From the NCBI GenBank assembly GCA_036768485.1, contig JAVLUZ010000228.1:1510384-1574383 (forward strand): 64,000 bases of DNA, given 5' to 3'. This DNA is from Mermis nigrescens. Taxonomy: Eukaryota; Nematoda; Enoplea; Mermithida; Mermithidae. Every line of letters starts with the position of its first letter. Within the stretch, counting starts at the first letter, position 1. The translations under genes were made by a program, and so were the position numbers. A model generated the notes under the pieces. That model was not told where the DNA came from, made no database searches, and saw nothing but the letters and a program-made list of their open reading frames with translations. Below are positions 1-9,652 of the stretch, one piece after another.

Positions 1-1250
1 GAGATTTGGCTGTACAGTCTGTGTTTTCGTATGAACCTATCAGAAAATGTAAGATTTATGTCATGGTTTTACCCTTTGCCTCACTGCACACCATGGTCTG
101 GAAGCATAGGTGGCAAGAAGGACCGGTCTTGGGGTCAAAATTTCCGCTTTTTTTGGATTAATGGCCGAAAAAATGGGTGTAAACGCTAAAATAAGGTTAT
201 TACCATGTAAATCCATAGTTTCTGATCACTTTTAGGCATTTTCGGAAAGATTCTTCATTTTTAATTAAGTTTTAGTCCTCAGCTTGCCTCAATTGACCTG
301 GAATATTCCCATTTCTTCCATTCTGAGGTGGTCTAGACCCCAAATCCACAGGCTTGTCAGATCAGGAGGCCTGCAAGGATTTTGCAGTCTTGAGAGCTAA
401 TTCTTCGAACCTTTTAGGGCTGAAATGGCCACAAAAATTGACTGTGAGCATCAAAATAGCATAAACTCCAACTTAAGTGACAGTTTCTGCTTGATTTCAA
501 GACTTTTGCAACAAAATATGATTTTTGTCTGGTTTTGGCCTTGATTTTACACTATTTTTGACTAAAACAGACCTTAGTCTAGGAGATAAAATGGCCACAA
601 AAAACGGGATTTAAAGCTTAAATAGCGAAAAAACCATGTAACTCCTTAATTTCCGTACGGTTTTTGATGTTTCTAAACAAATATTTTAATTTTCATTCAA
701 TGTTGGGTTTTATTTTGCCTCATTTTTCCTAGAAAATCTTCACTTTTGGGGCAAAACCCCCAAACCCTCATGTGAGTGTCTGGCCAGGAGGCCTGGGAGG
801 ATGAGGCAGTCTATAAGAAAAATTTTTCGAGCTTTTTAGGACTCAAATGGCCCTAAAATTCATAAAAACAACCGAAAAGTTATCTCAACTTGCAGTTTTC
901 AGCTGATTTCAAGCACTTTCTCAACAAAGCTGCAATATTTGTCTCTTTTTGGCCTTAATTATACATAATTTTTGCCCAAAGCAGATCTTGGTCTGGGAGG
1001 GTGAAGTGGGCAAAGAATTTCTATTTCTATCTGAAAATGTGTCTCAACCCTCAACCACTGTGCACATGGAGACCAAACTTTTCCCAAAATGTTCAGAATG
1101 ATTCTTAAAACACAGTTATCTGCCTTTTGCTATTCGGTGCTATACATGATATCTATTTTAGCATAAATTTTTGATTCTTTTTTCCTAGAGAACTTCCGCT
1201 GGGTGCAAAAGTTTGCCTTTCTGTACGAGAAAATTCTAGAGTTTTAATAA
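1..1250. repeat. Diverged tandem repeat, period about 422 bp
   Basis: Two long blocks, starting near 363 and 785, share the same order of phrases: an AGGAGGCCTG core, then an AATTCTTCGA or TTTTTCGAGC phrase with TTTTAGG, an ATGGCC phrase, a TGATTTCAAG phrase and a TTTTTGGCCTT phrase. The blocks before 363 and after 1050 look like further, more decayed copies. No coding potential is visible in any frame. The repeat is AT-rich and unclassified. Confidence 0.6.
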
Positions 1251-2089
1251 CAAGCACTATTTTGTGCAATGGAGTGGAACCACTCAAAAATTGCGAAAAA
1301 TTCGAAAATTTCCTAAAAATGCATGTACATTTTCTTTATTTTCATGCTTTGGAGACAGAAAAGGTGGCTATCCCTACTATCAGAAACTGTTCATGTTTTA
1401 TTGCTATCAAAATATGCTTATTTTCTATGTTTATTCTCGTTTTCTTCAGCAAAAGCACATGTTTTTAGCCGAGACTTGTTGAAAAATCAGCACAAAATGT
1501 ATGTTTTGGACAACAAAATAGTCGCATAAAGGTAAAATCCTTCGCACATACAGAAGGATGCATTCCATATACAGATATGAGGCTTTTGCGTTGAGAATTT
1601 CCCATGTTTTGAGCCATATTTGGCACAAAACTGTGTTTAAAATAGGAAATTTTGGCCTCTATGTTAGCCAAAACTACATAAATTTGTTATAAAGAAAGGG
1701 TAGTTTTTGATCGTGGTCAAAGTAACACAATAGCCGTAACAAGAGGACTAAATATTTTGTTCATTTGCTAGAATATACAGGACAATTTGTTTCATATTTA
1801 TCAAACTTGCTCAACCTTTACCTCCTTAATTTCATTTTCTAATGATAGATTTCCAAATCTTGCAAGTTTTTCCATGTTCGGATGAGAAAATTGTTTTTAG
1901 ATTTCTAAAAGTTCACAAAAGCTCCTCTGTATCCCCAGATTTCTCAATGTTTTTCAGAAACAATGCAAGAATACTCAAATTCTGCAAGAAAATTCCAAAC
2001 TCTGCAAGAAACTTTTTGATTTCTACAAGAGGAATTCCGATTTGTGCTTGGAATTTCTCAAACTTTGAAAAGAAATTTTATAGACTTAC
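1251..2089. other. Intergenic DNA, no gene recognised
   Basis: Only short open frames are present, in several overlapping frames and without recognisable domains. AT-rich sequence grades into the minisatellite that follows. Confidence 0.5.
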
Positions 2090-2480
2090 AGAAAGTTTCC
2101 AAATTTTACAAAAAAGTTTCCAAATTTTACAAAAAAGTTTCCAAATTTTACAAAAAAGTTTCCAAACTTTACAAAAAAGTTTCCAAATTTTACAAAAAAG
2201 TTTCCAAACTTTACAAAAAAGTTTCCAAATTTTACAAAATTCCTATGCTTAAGCACGTAAAAAAGTTTCCAAATTTTACAAAATAATTTCCAAATTTCAC
2301 AAAAAAGTTTCCGAATTTTACAAAATAATTTCCAAATTTTACAAAAAAGTTTCCAAATTTTACAAAAAAGTTTTCAAATTTTACAAAAAAAGTTTCCAAA
2401 TTTTACAAAAAAGTTTCCAAAGTTTACAAAATAATTTCCAAATTTTACAAAAAATTTCCAAATCTTACAAAATATGTCTG
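2090..2480. repeat. 21-bp minisatellite, about 18 units
   Basis: The unit is close to GTTTCCAAATTTTACAAAAAA. Because 21 is a multiple of three, every frame stays open in the regular part; one frame reads as repeats of KVSKFYK. This open frame is a by-product of the repeat, not evidence of a gene. Later units (from about 2280) have indels that break the phase. Confidence 0.9.
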
Positions 2481-2739
2481 ATTTTTTTGTTAAACCCTTA
2501 TCTTCATGTTTTATTGTCTCATAATCTTATTAAGTATTATTAACGTTTTCAGTGTGTTCATACAAAAGATCTGCAGTCTACAGAGTGATCCTCTAGCTTT
2601 AGGTTGGGGGAGATCTGTGCGAGACTGTGGACCCTTTGTAACCTTTTTCACAAACACCTTTTCCTCACTATGGGTCACTAAATGTTGCCTATAGTAGTCC
2701 TTGTGTACTGTTCTATCGTGTTTCTTAAATCTCTCAAAT

Positions 2740-3480
2740 TTCCAGCTCAGCGAATTAAAAGATACGTGTTGTAGCATACCTACAGTAACCCCATCCACTA
2801 TATTTTGCGTACATTATTTTTTACTCTATATGCATCTAATTTATTGAATTTCAGCTTTATTTGACTGTTAGTTTGTGAGATATAGAAAATCCAGAAAGCT
2901 ACAGTATACCTACAGTAAGCCAATGTGCAAAGAATGAGTGACTCGCGTATATGCTGTTTCTCAAATTTGAGCTCAATCCGGCCATTGCTTCAAAAAGTAC
3001 GTGTTATAATATAGCTACAGTAAGCCAGTACACAATTTTCCATATACGTTATTTTTGGTATGTAGTCTTTATATTCTGAAAATTTCAGCTCAATCCGGCC
3101 ATTGGTTCAAAAAATACGTGTTATAACATAGCTACAGTAAGCCGGTGCACGAATTTCCATATACGTTATTTTTGGCATGTAGTCTTTATATTCTGAAAAT
3201 TTCAGCTCAATCCGGCCATTGGTTCAAAAAATACGTGTTATGACATAGCTACAGTAAGCCGGTATTCGATTTTCCATACACATTATTTTTGGCATATAGT
3301 CTTTATATTCCGAAAATTTCAGCTCAATCCGGCCATTGGTTCAAAAAATACGTGTTATAACATAGCTACAGTAAGCCGGTACACGAATTTCCATAAACAT
3401 TATTTTTGGCATGTAGTCTTTACATTCTGAATATTTCAGCTCAATCCGGTCCTTGGTTCATGATTTATAGCGGTTTTATG
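2740..3480. repeat. 117-bp tandem satellite array
   Basis: The phrase GCTCAATCCGG occurs at 2971, 3088, 3205, 3322 and 3439, an exact spacing of 117 bp each time. Each unit also has a TACGTGTTATAACATAGC phrase, a CTACAGTAAGCC phrase and a GTAGTCTTTATATTC phrase. Decayed copies of the CTACAGTAA phrase extend the array back to about 2740. No coding signal. Confidence 0.9.
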
Positions 3481-3889
3481 ATATTGTGTAAACTACTCAA
3501 GTGTGAAGTGTAAAGTGGTCGAGTGATACCCAAGTTAGAATATTGTATGCATTTAGTATAGTAAGCGGTGTTCAAAGTTATCCCCCAAAAATAAAATTCT
3601 GATAGATTCTCCCATTTTTCGTATATCCCCCAGCATTAAATAGGTACTCTTGCTGTAGTGTAAAGTATACCTGGTTGACTTGATCCGCAAATTTAAAATA
3701 GTCTCCAGTATACCCATAGTTGAGGGTACCTACCCTGTGACGTCATCAACTGACGTCACCTCCTCCTAGAGTACACAAAGCATACTGCCTATGCTTAAAT
3801 ACAGGGCTATGCTAAGGCATTGCCTATACTTAAGCACTGGCTATACCCCGTGTACTCCAGGGGGACCTGCTTAACTACTCAGAGATTGC
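3481..3889. other. Non-coding stretch with a CRE-like palindrome
   Basis: No gene recognised. It contains the inverted pair of CRE-type sites listed separately and an A/T-rich TTAAATA motif about 30 bp further on. It ends where similarity to the Ty3/gypsy ORF3 tail begins. Confidence 0.45.
3737..3759. promoter_or_regulatory. Perfect inverted repeat of two CRE (TGACGTCA) sites
   Basis: The arms GTGACGTCA (3737-3745) and TGACGTCAC (3751-3759) are perfect reverse complements separated by TCAAC. Each contains TGACGTCA, the consensus bound by CREB/ATF bZIP factors. Function here is inferred from the motif only; no adjacent gene is recognised. Confidence 0.5.
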
Positions 3890-4475
3890 TCAGCCGCGCG
3901 TCGCACCCTGAATCCGATCATGATTCCAATGCATTGCATTGCCGGCTGGAGCATCATTCACATTTTTATTTGTCCAAACCCGGTTTATTGGATCGATATT
4001 AGAACTTTGAAGCTAGAAGCTTAAAAACTCTGCAATCGTAGCCCCATTGGCCAGCAGTTTGTCGTCACCGGATGCCAATTTTCCCGGTTTTCTATCGCGT
4101 CTTGTTTTTCCCTTGACTGTCATTTTCCGCATTGTATTATCATTGTATTTTTTCTTGATTTTGGTGCTATTTTGCTTGTCAGTATTACGATTCAGTCATA
4201 ATTACAGGTATGCTTTGATTTTGCTCATATAATGACATTCCTCGTTTTATTCTTACCTCGTTGTTTTAAACTTTATTGTCTTTGCTCTCAATTTTTCTTG
4301 CCTTATGATCTTATCTCTGTGCCTTATAATCTCGTGTTTTAAAAATTTTTATTGCTCAGTATAATAGCGGTACTGTTGTTAATCTATCTTAACTCCTTAA
4401 TGGACAAGGGGAAATATCTCACCTAAAACTTTTTATTTTAAATTTTTTACCCTCCTGGGTCTGAAAGAGTGAAGC

Positions 4476-4718
4476 GATATTTCGCATAAACATGACCGGA
4501 AAGTCAAGCGCCGCGCCCCGAAATCAAACGATCCGTATATTCGTTTGCTTGTTAAGCTTTATCGTTATTTGGCGCGAAAAACGGAGAAAAAATTCAATCG
4601 TATTGTGCTTAAACGATTGTTTATGTCGAGGCGCAATAATGACTCTAGATTAGCTCGCGTTATCTATTTAATTAAAAAATCTGGCCGTGAAGATATTATT
4701 TGTGCTTGTTTATGCTAG
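4476..4718 (+). pseudogene. RPL18: Captured fragment of ribosomal protein L18 (eL18) in the old Ty3 element
   Basis: Reading in one frame from 4476, the translation matches the N-terminal part of eukaryotic ribosomal protein L18 (eL18) from its DIxH start. Clear landmarks are [44 protein letters not shown] and KKSGRED. A TAG at 4716-4718 ends the frame after about 80 codons; the protein normally has about 188 residues, so the C-terminal half is missing. There is no intron in the piece, which suggests capture from spliced mRNA. It lies between the ORF3 remnant and the pre-LTR hairpin of the old element, not at a host locus. The similarity is read by eye but is extensive; the capture mechanism is inferred. 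Confidence 0.85.
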
Positions 4719-4742
4719 GCGCAATCATCCACTGTCAGTATT

Positions 4743-4790
4743 GAAAAATTCGACACTTCGTTTTGAATTTTTCTGAAAAACGTGGGAGAG
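4743..4790 (+). promoter_or_regulatory. Hairpin and polypurine tract before the old LTR
   Basis: GAAAAATTC (4743-4751) pairs with GAATTTTTC (4765-4773). It is followed by the purine-rich GTGGGAGAG, which abuts the LTR start TGTAACT at 4791. The polypurine tract is the expected plus-strand primer site of an LTR retroelement. The same hairpin occurs in the other two copies. Confidence 0.65.
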
Positions 4791-5061
4791 TGTAACTACG
4801 ACAGTTACACCGTACAAAGATTATTTAAACACTCCATTATTACCATTGCCGGAAGCAATTCGATTACAGCGCTATACTATGTTGGAACCTCGTGGAGTAA
4901 ACCATCCTAGGTGATGTGCTAGCTCGAGGTTATGCCTTCAGTTCCCATTTTATTCCTATCTTTCATTTCAAAATTCCTTTAGGTACTTGTCCAGTAAATC
5001 AGAGTTATGTATACGTTAAGATCAGTAAATTACTTATTTGAATTACCGCTGTGATTATGTT
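4791..5061 (+). repeat. Partial LTR of the old Ty3 element
   Basis: It begins TGTAACTACGACAGTTACA, a 7-bp hairpin also present at the start of element 1's LTR, and stays alignable with that LTR to the insertion point at 5061. Confidence 0.75.
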
Positions 5062-6114
5062 TGTAACTGCGAGAGTTACACGGTGCGAACTCGTTCCATT
5101 AGTTCACACAGGCCGGCCGACAACAGCTTGGTACTGTATCGGTTTACATAGCCATTTGCAAGTTGACATCTTGCGGATGGTGAGCTCGTGGATATGCCTT
5201 CAGTTCTCATATAAATCCCTTATTTTTTATTACAAAATCTTTTAGATACTTGTCCGGTAAAACAGAATTAAGTATATGATAATAGTAAGTGTTTCACTTG
5301 TTTACTGCTTATCGTACTATTGTACGAGTCGATTTGAGAGTATTCTTGGTTAACGTTAGTTTGACTTTAACTTACATTTTACTGTATTGATCCCATGATG
5401 GGATGTTAGTTGAAGTTGAGTTTTCGACAAGATAGTTGTTTGTTTTATTTTATCGTCTAGCGATATTGTTTTTGTTTCCGGCATCAGCCGTGTGTACATA
5501 TCAAATAAAATATAAAAACCCACCCAGGGGTTTCTTATACCGAGGGTGAGGTCGGTGTGCTCCGTTTGTTGAGGATTTCTGAGCTTTTGGTGGAAAGGAT
5601 AGGTGAATAACTTTTAATAATTTATTTCGTTCAAAAGTCAATATTCTTTTCTCAACCCAAAACTAGTCAAAAATATTATTTAATTATTTAGGATGATTGA
5701 TCAGTCTAGAGCTCGTTGGTGTTGTTTTCAAATTTCAAAGTGCTACTTACATTAGGAACCAAAACATTTTGTATCAAGTGTAAACTTTGAAAACTAGCTA
5801 ATTTATCAACTTGAGCAGGGTTGAGATAGGTCAACTGACCTCGCGGCAATTCTGGGATTTAGGTAGGTACTTGTAGGATCTAGGGCGTAGCTGCTGAGAC
5901 TCCCAACGAGAAGCAGTCAGCAAGATTAGGACTGAGGGAGTCAAAGCCATAGATCTACAAGGGTTCAGAAGATCAAAGTTGTTAGCGACTACACGATCGG
6001 AACCAGCGCTAAGAGCAGTCTAGGTACCTATGTAAGTAAGTCCCGAAGGCAAATGTTAGTGCTGTCCGTATCTGTGCTGATTCAGTAGGTACAGTGCGGA
6101 CACCTACATTTACA
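5062..6114 (+). repeat. 5' LTR of element 1 (1053 bp)
   Basis: It starts TGTAACTGCG and ends CATTTACA, the usual TG...CA ends, and matches 18297-19355. The first bases form a hairpin (TGTAACT / AGTTACA). A likely promoter and poly(A) region lies near 5500-5530, with AATAAAATATAAAAACC in a GGGTTT/AACCC-rich context. Strand follows the coding direction of the element. Confidence 0.92.
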
Positions 6115-6136
6115 TTGGATAGTCCCTCTTCAAGGC
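6115..6136 (+). other. Presumed primer binding site of element 1
   Basis: The sequence just after the 5' LTR begins TTGGATAGTCCCTCTTCAAGG. Element 2 has the similar TGGAGTTTCCCCCTTAAGG at the same place, so the site is conserved. It would pair with the 3' end of a tRNA, but I cannot assign which tRNA. Confidence 0.4.
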
Positions 6137-6698
6137 TGCTAGCGACAGCCGAACTGATCAGTCATCTAAAATTTATTTTTCGATCCAAAAATCATTATTT
6201 TTGGCCATCTAAATATGTGTAACATTTTGTTCATCCTTGTTGTTGTATCGACCTGCGATTGTATCAGTGCGCATTTAAGTAAGCGTCCGTGGCAAAGCTT
6301 TTGTGTATTGTGATAAAGTCGTCATTATTTTTCTATTTCCGTCGACCCACTGGTAACAAAGGCAGCTATCACGCTCGCATTTTTTCTATAAACGTCGACC
6401 CTCAGGCGACAATTCATCATTTTCTCTCTTGACGACGAATTTTTGCTACCTAGGTTTTTACCTACATCTTTTTATAACTTCGCACATGATTTGCTCTTTA
6501 GGCGTAGTCCTACGTATCTTCGTTTTTGTCACGTCTGGTATATCTTACTTCGCGTAAGCAAATACTATTTACATGAAAAAACCTGTTTTTTGAAGCAAAA
6601 AAAGGCTAAATTTGAAACATTTACTTTTCACAAAATTTTGACATACTGAAATTTCTCTTACCCAAAGCTATATTTTTGGACGATTTTGATATTCAAAA
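6137..6698 (+). other. 5' leader of element 1
   Basis: This untranslated stretch lies between the presumed primer binding site and the gag ATG. No gene is seen. It contains three TCGAC-type phrases spaced through 6340-6440 and is otherwise unremarkable. Confidence 0.5.
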
Positions 6699-9350
6699 AT
6701 GGCAGGGAAGAAAATTTTGCAAACACCGCCTGCTAAATTGAAAAAACCTGTTACGCCATCTACTTTGACTCGCCAAGTAAATACTGTGCCTGTTGACTCG
6801 AATAGCGCAAGTAATAATGCAAGTAATGATGCAAATAACAAGGATGCAAATAATAAAGCAAATAATGATCGATTACCCCCGTTGTTAAATGCTGCACGTA
6901 CTACACAGTCTGACGACGAGTTAATACTGGGTAATTCGCGTTTGCTCATTAATCAATTTGCGAATCCTCCTCACGATAATTCATCAAATAATATGACTAC
7001 CCTTAATACGTCAAATAATCGCGAAACTAGTTCTGAACCTTATAACGCCAATTCTGACGTAGAGCGTAATAATAGTCCAAGCCAATCTGCCGATAATACT
7101 TGTGCTGATTCTGGCGTGACTAACGAACTTCTTTTTCAGGCGCTACAAACTATTCATAGACAATTTGTTGACCTTTCTTCGCGTGTAAAGCAAGATAAGA
7201 AAGAAAGTTCGGACAAAATGAATAAAGTGCGCATGGAGTTAAGTACTTTGCTTAAGCCACAATCGGTTTCTAATCGTACCAAAAATTATCCATCACAGTG
7301 CATTAACCACTCAATTGATAGCAAAAATTTTCTGAATATAATGCTCTAAATGCTAATTAGGCAGAAAATGCGCTTCGCGCATCTTCTATGTTGTCCACTG
7401 GCAACCGCATGGTAATTTCTCGGTCACCTTCGGAAGGTGTTTCAGAAAGTTTAGGACAAAATTTTTCGAGCCGAGCACCGTTAGTAATGGAACTATCTCA
7501 AAATCCTTTAAATTCGGTTTTGCAACTATCTCAAAATTTAGGTTTTTGGAACATATACCTACGATTTTGCAGCCATCGGCATCGATTTTGCAGACGTCGC
7601 AAAATAAGCCTTCGCTGTCATTAAATCGCAATGCACCTTCTTTCCTTCTTTTGTGCCTAATACATTAAATTCAAACTCACAGCAGCTTTTACAGCCTCCA
7701 CCGCTGCAGTATTTTCCGCTTCATGGCGAAATACCTTCAAATAATTATGTACCCAATCCCGTGAATCTCGAAATACCGCCTAATAACCCTATTTTGCATT
7801 CTTCAAACATCGAAATGCAACCTCTGGAAATAAACTTATCTGGCATAAATAACAAACTCGGAAACTTGAAAAATGAATCCGCGCCTTCACCTGAGTCACC
7901 TACATGGAGACGTCATGTAAAGTTTTCTGTCAAAAGCTCGACGAGCAGCTATGATCGTCCACGTAGTTGTCGATTGCATCACAAAAGTAAATCGCGTCGC
8001 CATCGTCATCAGCATAATTCGGATTTTTCATCCGATGGTTCGTACAGCAAATCACATCTCGCTGATTCTCTAAATTGCGGACCTTTCTTAGCACAAATGC
8101 AAGTCGCAATCGCAAACAAAAAGTTTTTTAATGGCGATAAAACAGATATACGAGCATATCTTGCAGAATTTGAGTCGCTCGCTGATACCTATGATATTGA
8201 TAAATCGGATCGCGTAAAATTTATGTCATCATTTCTGGATCCCTACGCTTTGCGCATATTCCGTTCGTTACCTGCTGACATAAAACAATCTTATTCCAAA
8301 TCAAAACAGGCGTTAATAGCGGAATTTTGTCCTCTGGACGCCGAAACGCTTTTCAATTGTTTTTTGGAATATAAACAGCAGCCTAACGAATCAGTTAGAG
8401 CTTATTATCTCACGCTTCGCGAAGAGTTAATAAAAGCGGATCCCTATCTTGAAGCCGATTCTCATCATTTTAATTATTTACTGTGACATCAATTGAAACA
8501 AGGTTTATTACCTAACATATTGAAAGAAGCATATCATAAAAAACCTAGAGCATCACTGGCTGAATTTTTGGATAACGCATTGAATGCTGAATTCGCTAAT
8601 AAAGAATTTGCGGATAACAAAAAAGCAGTAACGCCGTATGTATTGGTAACAGCCGCCCTACAGGAGGCGCAATACCTAAAGATACATTTCGCGTGTCTAA
8701 CCAAAATGAGCCAGATCGCTCGCGACATAAAACGTTTCATCGCTCATCGCATGCTGAAAAGCCAGAAAATTCCTCTTGTAAGTATTGCACCTTTTGCAAG
8801 CGCATAGGTCATATCTACAACAAATGTTTCACATGTCAGCGACAAGAATCGTCTAACAATAACAATACTCAGTCTGATCAAAATAATAATAGTTCCATGG
8901 CTCGCAATCGCAGCCAGTCGCGTTCTTTTTGCGCCGAAATCATTTGCCATTGCGTTCAAATTCGCAAAATTGGTATCGTTCTCAATCGCGATTTTGTAAC
9001 TCTAGTCAACATCGCTCATCAAACTATGCGAATAATGATAATAGCTTCAACTCGAGGCAAGCACGCTCAAATTTTAGGCAAAATCATAACGATTACCAAC
9101 AAAATTTGTGTGCCAATTATCAAAATTCGTGTTACGATAATTGCTATGCAAATCAGTCGCGACAAAACGCACCTTTTGTTCAGTTTCCTAACGAACAGCG
9201 TGGAACATATTATAATTCGAACTATCGCAATGATTACGGTTCTAATTGCCCATATGTCACATATACTGCGGATAACCAACCCACCTTTAATTCGCCCCCA
9301 CCGCAGTCAACCCTTACGTTATGTCTCCTAATGATGTAAGCACGGTTACT
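6699..9350 (+). pseudogene. gag of element 1 (broken)
   Basis: The gene encodes the Gag capsid/nucleocapsid precursor of a Ty3/gypsy element. The start ATG at 6699 (MAGKKILQTPPAK) is supported by the equivalent MGGKKILRTPPAK start in element 2. An Asn-rich N-terminal region is followed by a capsid-like region (about 8070-8640; phrases FLAQMQVAIANKKFF and EFCPLDAETLF align with element 2). A single zinc knuckle CTFCKRIGHIYNKC (CX2CX4HX4C) lies at about 8786-8827, then an Asn/Ser/Arg/Tyr-rich tail. Frameshifts occur near 7340, 8690 and 8930, and a TGA at 8484-8486 replaces an Arg codon of element 2. After allowance for indels the frame runs on into pol, suggesting an original single gag-pol ORF. 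Confidence 0.85.
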
Positions 9351-9383
9351 GCAAAAGGGCTAGAAACTAGCACGCGTTCCAAC

Positions 9384-9652
9384 CACACATGGGCATGGGG
9401 GGTTTGGGGGAGGGTATGCACCCCCAGAAGTTGAAATATACCCCCCCAGAAATCAAAATACCCCCCCAGAGAAATTTTTTTGCTTTTTAGCAATTTTTTG
9501 ATGCCATTGGATAGTGCTTGATGAGAAACGTCGAAAAATGGTGTTTTTTGCCATACGACCACTTTTAAGACCATTTTTGACCTTTAAAAATTTTTTCCAC
9601 CCCCCCCAGAAATTCTTTCATCCCTCCAGAATTTTGGTGCTGCCCACCTATG
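9384..9652 (+). mobile_element. CATAGGTGGGC-family MITE inserted between gag and pol of element 1
   Basis: This is a 269-bp insertion with an exact 8-bp target duplication GTTCCAAC (9376-9383 and 9653-9660). It begins CACACATGGGC and ends GCCCACCTATG, imperfect inverted ends. The interior has C/G homopolymer runs near one end and a conserved middle phrase (GGATAGTGCTTGATGAG). There is no coding capacity. Removing it plus one duplication copy restores continuity with the gag-pol reading of element 2. An 8-bp duplication suggests mobilisation by a hAT-type transposase. Confidence 0.9.

Larger units (their letters stand above)
3890..5061 (+). mobile_element. 3' remnant of an older Ty3/gypsy element, interrupted by element 1
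   Basis: From about 3890 the sequence aligns with the last part of element 1 (about 17500 onward): the end of ORF3 (a TCGATATTRGAACTTTGAAG phrase), the 3' untranslated region, a hairpin, a purine tract and the start of an LTR at 4791. It stops at 5061, where element 1 is inserted and where TGTT (5058-5061) is duplicated at 19356-19359. It differs from element 1 throughout, so it is an older or sister lineage. The remainder of its LTR is not clearly recognisable after 19359. Confidence 0.8.

Noticed and set aside
1842..2286. Open frames of 136 and 80 codons with repeated KVSKFYK or SFQILQK
   Set aside because: They are produced by the 21-bp minisatellite, whose length is a multiple of three; no start context, domain or splice pattern.
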